From contig NZ_CP074405.1 in the NCBI RefSeq assembly GCF_018388445.1, forward strand, positions 558,001-622,000: DNA of 64,000 nt, read 5' to 3'. Positions 60,327 through 64,000 of the stretch are shown piece by piece. Below the pieces are notes generated by a model. That model saw only the letters and a program-made list of their open reading frames with translations. It was not told the DNA's origin and ran no database searches. The number at the start of each line of letters is the position of its first letter. Within the stretch, counting starts at the first letter, position 1. Both the position numbers and the translations under genes were made by a program. The DNA comes from Cellulomonas wangleii (GTDB lineage: Bacteria > Actinomycetota > Actinomycetes > Actinomycetales > Cellulomonadaceae).

Positions 60327-61844
60327 CTAGAGGACCGGTGCCGACTGCCCGACGACGAGCGGTCCGCCGACCTCGTGGCCACCGCGCTCGTCGTGCGCGT
60401 ACGAGTGCGCGACCCGGATGCCGGGGCGGCCCGCCGCGGACGCGTCGACGACCACCCGGGGGTGGGGGCGTGTCGCGTCGGCCGGGCTGGTCCAGGCGAC
60501 CGCGGCAGCGGTGTACCCGCCGGACCGGGCAGCGTCCCGCGCCTGCGCGAGGCCCGCGTCGGAGTGCGGGAAGTCCAGCACCTCGACGTCGTACCCCTCG
60601 CGCACCAGCACGAACGGGGCGGACCCCGCGGCGTCGGCGACGGCCCGGTCCAGTGCGAGCTCGAGGGCGCGCAGCGCCAGGTCCTGGACCCGCTCCGAGG
60701 GTCGGTGCGGCAGGTCCTCCGGCGTGAGGTGCTGGTGCGCCGTGACGGGCAGGCCGCGACCCGGCGTGACCGTCGACTGCGGTGCGACCACGGGCTCCTC
60801 GACGACCGCGGGCTCCTCGACGACCGCGGGCTCCTCGAGGACCACGGGCACGGGGGCGTCGGGCGTCGCGAACCGCTCGGCCGTGTCCTGGACGAACGTG
60901 GGAGTCCAGGCGGCGGGCTCGTCGTCGGGCTCGTCGGGCTCGTCGGTCCCGGTGGTGTCCTGGACGACCGTGGGGGTCCACGCGGCGGGTGCCGGGGACG
61001 TGCCCGGGAGGTCGGTGCCGTCGGGGCCGGTGCCCTCGACGAACGTGGGGGTCCAGGCGGCGGGCTCGTCGTCGGGCTCGTCGGGGCCGGTGTCCTGGAC
61101 GACCGTGGGGGTCCAGGCGGCGGGCTCCGGGTCGGGGTCCTGGATCGCGTCGTCGTACGCCCCGACGTCGCTGCCGGTGTCCTCGACGAACGTCGGGCTC
61201 CAGCCGGCGGGCTCCGGGTCGGGCTCGTCGGCCCCGGTGTCCTGGACGACCGTGGGGGTCCACGCCGCGCGCTCCGGGGTGGGCTCGTCGGCGGGGGCGT
61301 CGGGGACCACGGCCGGCGCCCAGGCGGGCTCCGGCGCCGCCGCGGCCGGCGGCTGCTCGGACCGGGGGGCGGGGTGCGGCGTGGGGACCTGCTGCCGACC
61401 GGACATCAGGTGCGCCGCCGCCCGCTGCACGTAGTCCACCGTCCACGAGGGCGACCGCACCCGCCAGCGCTGGTGGGCGTCGAGCACCGGCAGCACGGGC
61501 ATGTGGGGCCGGTCCGGCAGCAGCACGCCGGGGGTCGCACCGTCGGGGCCGGGGCACATCATCCACACCGCGTCGGTGACCGACGCGAGCAGGAGGTCGC
61601 CGACCGCGATCCCGAGCGCGGCGGAGACCCCGGCGGGTGCGGGCGCGTCCGCCGGGTGCGTGTGCAGCAGGCGCGCCCAGCGGGCGTCGAGCGCCGCGGC
61701 GTCGTGCGCGTCGGTGCCGTCCGCCCGCAGCCAGGCACGCAGGCGGTCGAGGTGGGCGGACTCCCCGGGAGTCAGCGGGCGTGCGAGCAAGGGTGCCGTG
61801 GGGGCGGCGGACCTCGCCGCGGGCGCGGGCGAGACGGTGTCCAT
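60327..61844 (-). CDS. Protein with seven W-T-P repeats, unknown function
   Basis: I do not recognise the family. This 505-residue protein has an N-terminal domain (about 1-150) with a Trp-rich end (VDYVQRAAAHLMSGRQQ). The central part (about 170-360) is made of seven units of the type AAWTPTVVQDTGPDEPDDEP, where forms with VVQD and FVED alternate. An Ala/Pro/Val-rich hinge (EEPAVVEEPAVVEEPVV) follows, then a C-terminal domain of about 135 residues with DLALRALELALDRAVADAAG, VLVREGYDVEVLDFP and VVVDASAAGRPGIRVAHSYA. No signal peptide or membrane segment is visible. ATG 61844 has only a weak Shine-Dalgarno (GATGAG). The C-terminal domain resembles a SUKH- or DUF-type substrate-binding fold, but this is uncertain. 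Confidence 0.72.
   Translation of the reverse strand: MDTVSPAPAARSAAPTAPLLARPLTPGESAHLDRLRAWLRADGTDAHDAAALDARWARLLHTHPADAPAPAGVSAALGIAVGDLLLASVTDAVWMMCPGPDGATPGVLLPDRPHMPVLPVLDAHQRWRVRSPSWTVDYVQRAAAHLMSGRQQVPTPHPAPRSEQPPAAAAPEPAWAPAVVPDAPADEPTPERAAWTPTVVQDTGADEPDPEPAGWSPTFVEDTGSDVGAYDDAIQDPDPEPAAWTPTVVQDTGPDEPDDEPAAWTPTFVEGTGPDGTDLPGTSPAPAAWTPTVVQDTTGTDEPDEPDDEPAAWTPTFVQDTAERFATPDAPVPVVLEEPAVVEEPAVVEEPVVAPQSTVTPGRGLPVTAHQHLTPEDLPHRPSERVQDLALRALELALDRAVADAAGSAPFVLVREGYDVEVLDFPHSDAGLAQARDAARSGGYTAAAVAWTSPADATRPHPRVVVDASAAGRPGIRVAHSYAHDERGGHEVGGPLVVGQSAPVL
60862..61345 (-). repeat. Tandem coding repeats (about 60-90 bp units)
   Basis: Seven repeats of the AWTPT(V/F)V(Q/E)DT pattern occur, with inserts such as GSDVGAYDDAIQDP and GPDGTDLPGTSPAP. 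Units alternate between a VVQDT and a FVEDT ending. The alternation suggests duplication of a two-unit block, then drift. Alternation of this kind is also expected if Trp residues form an extended repeating surface. Confidence 0.75.
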
Positions 61845-61897
61845 GCCCGCTCATCGGCGCCGGCGGCGCGCGCCTTGAGGACCCGGACGTGTGAGTC

Positions 61898-63076
61898 GTG
61901 GCGAGGCGGAGCGTGCCCGACGCGCCCGCCCGGCCACGCGCCGGTTCGGCGCCACCGCAGGGGGCGTCGCGCCCGGCGCCCCCTGCGGTGGCGCCCGCCG
62001 CGGGCTCGGCTACCGTGACGACGGTCCCCGGGGAGGTCCTCATCCGTCGCGTCGCCGTCGCCGCCGTCACCGCGGTCTCCCTCGCCCTCGGCGTGGGCGT
62101 CGGCGTGCAGACGTGGACCTCGGCGGATCGGCGCGCGGCGCAGGCGGAGCGGGAGGCGGCGCTCGGGCGTGTCGACGACGCGCTCGCGGTGGTGCACGCG
62201 GACGTGGCCGCCCGGGTCGTCGAGGGGGCGACGTCCGACGCGGTGGGCTCGTCCGCCCTGCTGACCGACGCCCGCTCCGCGCTCGAGGCGGCGCTCGCGC
62301 GGGGGCAGCAGACGCTGGAGGCGTCCGCCGAGCGCGTCGGTGACGACGACGCGCCACGTGCCGCGCTGACAGCCCACCTCGAGGCGGGCCGGGCGGCCGC
62401 ACCCACCGCGTCGCCGCTGGCCGCCCGGCGGCTCGCGGCGGAGCTGGCCGCCGCCGAGCAGGCCGTGCACGTGGCGGTGGCGGCGGAGCAGGCACGCGTG
62501 GCGGAGCGGGAGGCGGCCCGGGTCGCGGCCGAGGCCGCCCGGGCGGTGCGGGCGACCAGCCGGCCCGGGACGCCTCCCGCACCGGGCGGGGGCGCCGACC
62601 GGTGCGCGACGACCTACGGTGGGCCCGCGTTCTACACGTCGGTGCCCACGGAGGGGGGCGACGGGTCGAACGGCCGGCTGCCGCCCTCCGCGCTCACGGC
62701 CGTCTCCTGGACGCGCGACTCCCGCGGCACACCGTTCTACCTGCGCGCGGACGCGGCGGCCGCCCTCGAGCGGCTGAACCGGGCGTTCCGCGCCGCGCTC
62801 GGGCACGACCTGGCGCTGGACCTCACGTACCGCGACCTCGACACGCAGGTGGCGATGCGCGCGGCGCTCGGCTCGGTCGCGGCGGTGCCCGGCACGTCCT
62901 CGCACGGCACCGGCCTGGCCCTGGACGTGCCGGAGCTGCCGTGCGAGTACGGCTGGGACTCCCCGGCGCGCGCCTGGCTCGTGGCCAACGGCCCCGCGTA
63001 CGGCTGGGTCTCGCCCACGTGGGCCCGGCAGGGCGGCTCGAACCCGGAGTACTGGCACTACGAGTACCGGGGCTGA
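61898..63076 (+). CDS. D-alanyl-D-alanine carboxypeptidase, peptidase M15 (VanY-type)
   Basis: This 392-residue protein has a cytoplasmic Pro/Ala-rich N-terminus and a transmembrane segment (VAVAAVTAVSLALGVGVGV). A helical, Ala-rich stalk (about 70-205) leads to an extracellular M15 domain with the zinc ligands SSHGTGLALDVP (His and Asp) and EYWHYEYRG (His). It removes the terminal D-Ala of peptidoglycan stem peptides. GTG 61898 is the first start that keeps the hydrophobic segment intact; a -10 element at the leaderless distance is not seen. It is divergent from the repeat protein gene, with 53 bp between starts. Confidence 0.88.
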   Translation: MARRSVPDAPARPRAGSAPPQGASRPAPPAVAPAAGSATVTTVPGEVLIRRVAVAAVTAVSLALGVGVGVQTWTSADRRAAQAEREAALGRVDDALAVVHADVAARVVEGATSDAVGSSALLTDARSALEAALARGQQTLEASAERVGDDDAPRAALTAHLEAGRAAAPTASPLAARRLAAELAAAEQAVHVAVAAEQARVAEREAARVAAEAARAVRATSRPGTPPAPGGGADRCATTYGGPAFYTSVPTEGGDGSNGRLPPSALTAVSWTRDSRGTPFYLRADAAAALERLNRAFRAALGHDLALDLTYRDLDTQVAMRAALGSVAAVPGTSSHGTGLALDVPELPCEYGWDSPARAWLVANGPAYGWVSPTWARQGGSNPEYWHYEYRG

Positions 63077-63097
63077 CGGCGTCGGCGCGCCGGCGCG

Positions 63098-64000
63098 TCA
63101 GCGGGGGCGGTCGCGGTCCTTGCTGGGCTGCACGCGCTTGGGCTCGCCCGGCATCTTCGGGTACTCCGGGGGGTAGGGCAGGTCGCCGTGGCCCTCGTCG
63201 TGCGCCTGGCGGTCCGCCAGCTCCAGCAGGGAGTCCAGGCGGTACCGGGGCGTGCCCCCGGCCACGAGCGGGGCGAACAGGTCGCCGACGGCCGCGAACC
63301 GGGCGGGCATGGTCGACACGTCGAAGTCGTCCGGGTGCGCCTCGCCGACCTCGTCCCACGCCAGCGGCGCCGACACGGTCGCGCGCGGGTTCGAGCGGAT
63401 CGAGTACGCGGACGCGATCGTGCGGTCCCGGGCCATCTGGTTGTAGTCGACGAAGATCTTGCGGCCGCGCTCCTCCTTCCACCACCGCATCGTCACCTGG
63501 TCCGGCAGACGACGCTCCAGCTCCCGGCCGAACGCGATGGTGGCGCGGCGCGCGTCGGTGAACGTCCACTCCGGCTCGATCGGCACGAAGACGTGCAGCC
63601 CTCGCCCGCCCGACGTCTTGGGGGTCCCCTCCAGCCCGTGCTCGGCGAGCAGCTCGCGCACGTGCGGGGCCACGCGCGCGGCGTCCGCGAAGTCGGTGCC
63701 GGGCTGCGGGTCGAGGTCGATGCGCACCTGGTCCGGCCGGTCGACGTCGTCGCGCACCACGGGCCACGGGTGGAAGGTCAGGGTCCCCAGGTTCGCGGCC
63801 CACGCCACGACCGCCAGCTCGGTGGGCGCCACCTCGTCGGCCGTGCGGCCCGACGGGAAGGCGATCCGGGACGTCTCGACGTACTCCGGCGCACCCTGCG
63901 GGACACGCTTCTGGTAGAACGCGTCACCGGAGGAGTCCTGCCGGGTCGCCATGCGGGCGCCCTCGAAGACGCCCTTGGGCCAGCGCTCCAGGGTGGTGGG
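63098..64000 (-). CDS. ligD: LigD-type DNA polymerase/primase domain protein, N-terminus outside window
   Basis: The frame is open to the window end: upstream of the internal Met at 63952 it continues with the LigD-like TTLERWPKGVFEGAR, so the gene starts outside. The visible 300 residues include the LigD polymerase signatures VAWAANLGTLTFHPWPVV, RIDLDPQPGT (metal-binding Asp pair), KTSGGRGLHVFVPIEPEWTF and RKIFVDYNQMARDRTIASAY. These enzymes fill gaps during non-homologous end joining with Ku and a ligase. The C-terminus ends with KRVQPSKDRDRPR and has no ligase domain after it, so either this is a stand-alone polymerase or the ligase lies in another gene. No ku gene is visible in the window. 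Confidence 0.92.
   Translation of the reverse strand, partial: PTTLERWPKGVFEGARMATRQDSSGDAFYQKRVPQGAPEYVETSRIAFPSGRTADEVAPTELAVVAWAANLGTLTFHPWPVVRDDVDRPDQVRIDLDPQPGTDFADAARVAPHVRELLAEHGLEGTPKTSGGRGLHVFVPIEPEWTFTDARRATIAFGRELERRLPDQVTMRWWKEERGRKIFVDYNQMARDRTIASAYSIRSNPRATVSAPLAWDEVGEAHPDDFDVSTMPARFAAVGDLFAPLVAGGTPRYRLDSLLELADRQAHDEGHGDLPYPPEYPKMPGEPKRVQPSKDRDRPR

Overview
The window is a contiguous piece of chromosome from a very GC-rich, Gram-positive actinobacterium. Gene density is high, GTG starts are frequent, and the gene set (HAIR-controlled clpB, DisA/RadA pair, DUF3618/holin-X/ANTAR cassette, LAxTG surface protein, LigD-type polymerase, GH3 and GH43 glycosidases, actinobacterial septum-formation proteins) suggests a Cellulomonas-like member of the Micrococcales. 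The genus is an inference, because no rRNA is present. I found one tRNA, no CRISPR array, no recognisable transposase or integrase and no biosynthetic cluster.

Layout. 1-9.3 kb: end of a VOC protein, a UBP zinc-finger protein, iron-containing alcohol dehydrogenase, an MFS exporter, a DrrAB-like ABC exporter, glycogen phosphorylase and a PT-repeat surface protein with a sortase LAVTG signal. 9.4-15.1 kb: an HTH-less LysR-type sensor domain coupled to trmB, VOC proteins, a cation efflux protein, an alpha/beta hydrolase and a histidine phosphatase. 15.1-20.1 kb: clpB behind an HspR operator, then a convergent GH3 beta-glucosidase. 20.16-22.54 kb: a lower-GC island bounded by two 64-bp, nearly identical direct repeats; it holds a frameshifted small gene, an uncharacterised 252-aa protein and a secreted cysteine-containing protein. 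22.6-33.1 kb: DedA, two septum-formation-type membrane proteins, exonuclease III, GH43, a zinc alcohol dehydrogenase, a Mn-catalase remnant, three stress/envelope proteins, and a STAS-ANTAR regulatory pair. 33.1-38.5 kb: the glycerol regulon glpD-glpF-glpK with a divergent SorC-type regulator. 38.6-43.5 kb: N-acetylglutamate synthase-type GNAT, MutY, disA and radA. 43.6-51.1 kb: TetR with its two-gene ABC exporter, a two-component system and a PAP2 phosphatase. 51.2-58.7 kb: the housekeeping block topA, Gfo/Idh oxidoreductase, tmk, holB, lipoprotein hydrolase, tRNA-Thr(CGT). 58.9-64 kb: a small cysteine-containing protein, a LiaF-like protein, a TfoX/YjbR-like protein, a protein with seven Trp-Thr-Pro repeats, a VanY-type peptidase and the 3' part of a LigD polymerase.

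How it works together. Carbon use is prominent: beta-glucosidase, GH43, glycogen phosphorylase and glycerol catabolism feed glycolysis. DNA maintenance is spread across xthA, mutY, radA, disA, topA and the LigD polymerase. Many genes look leaderless, with a TANNNT element 6-8 nt before the start codon; this rule settles several start sites. Transcription units are commonly closed by perfect GC-rich hairpins without U tracts.

The most unusual items are the repeat-bounded island (20.2-22.5 kb), the Mn-catalase gene that kept its start and its C-terminal half but lost the middle, the tandem-repeat protein at 60.3-61.8 kb, and the extent of leaderless promoter architecture.
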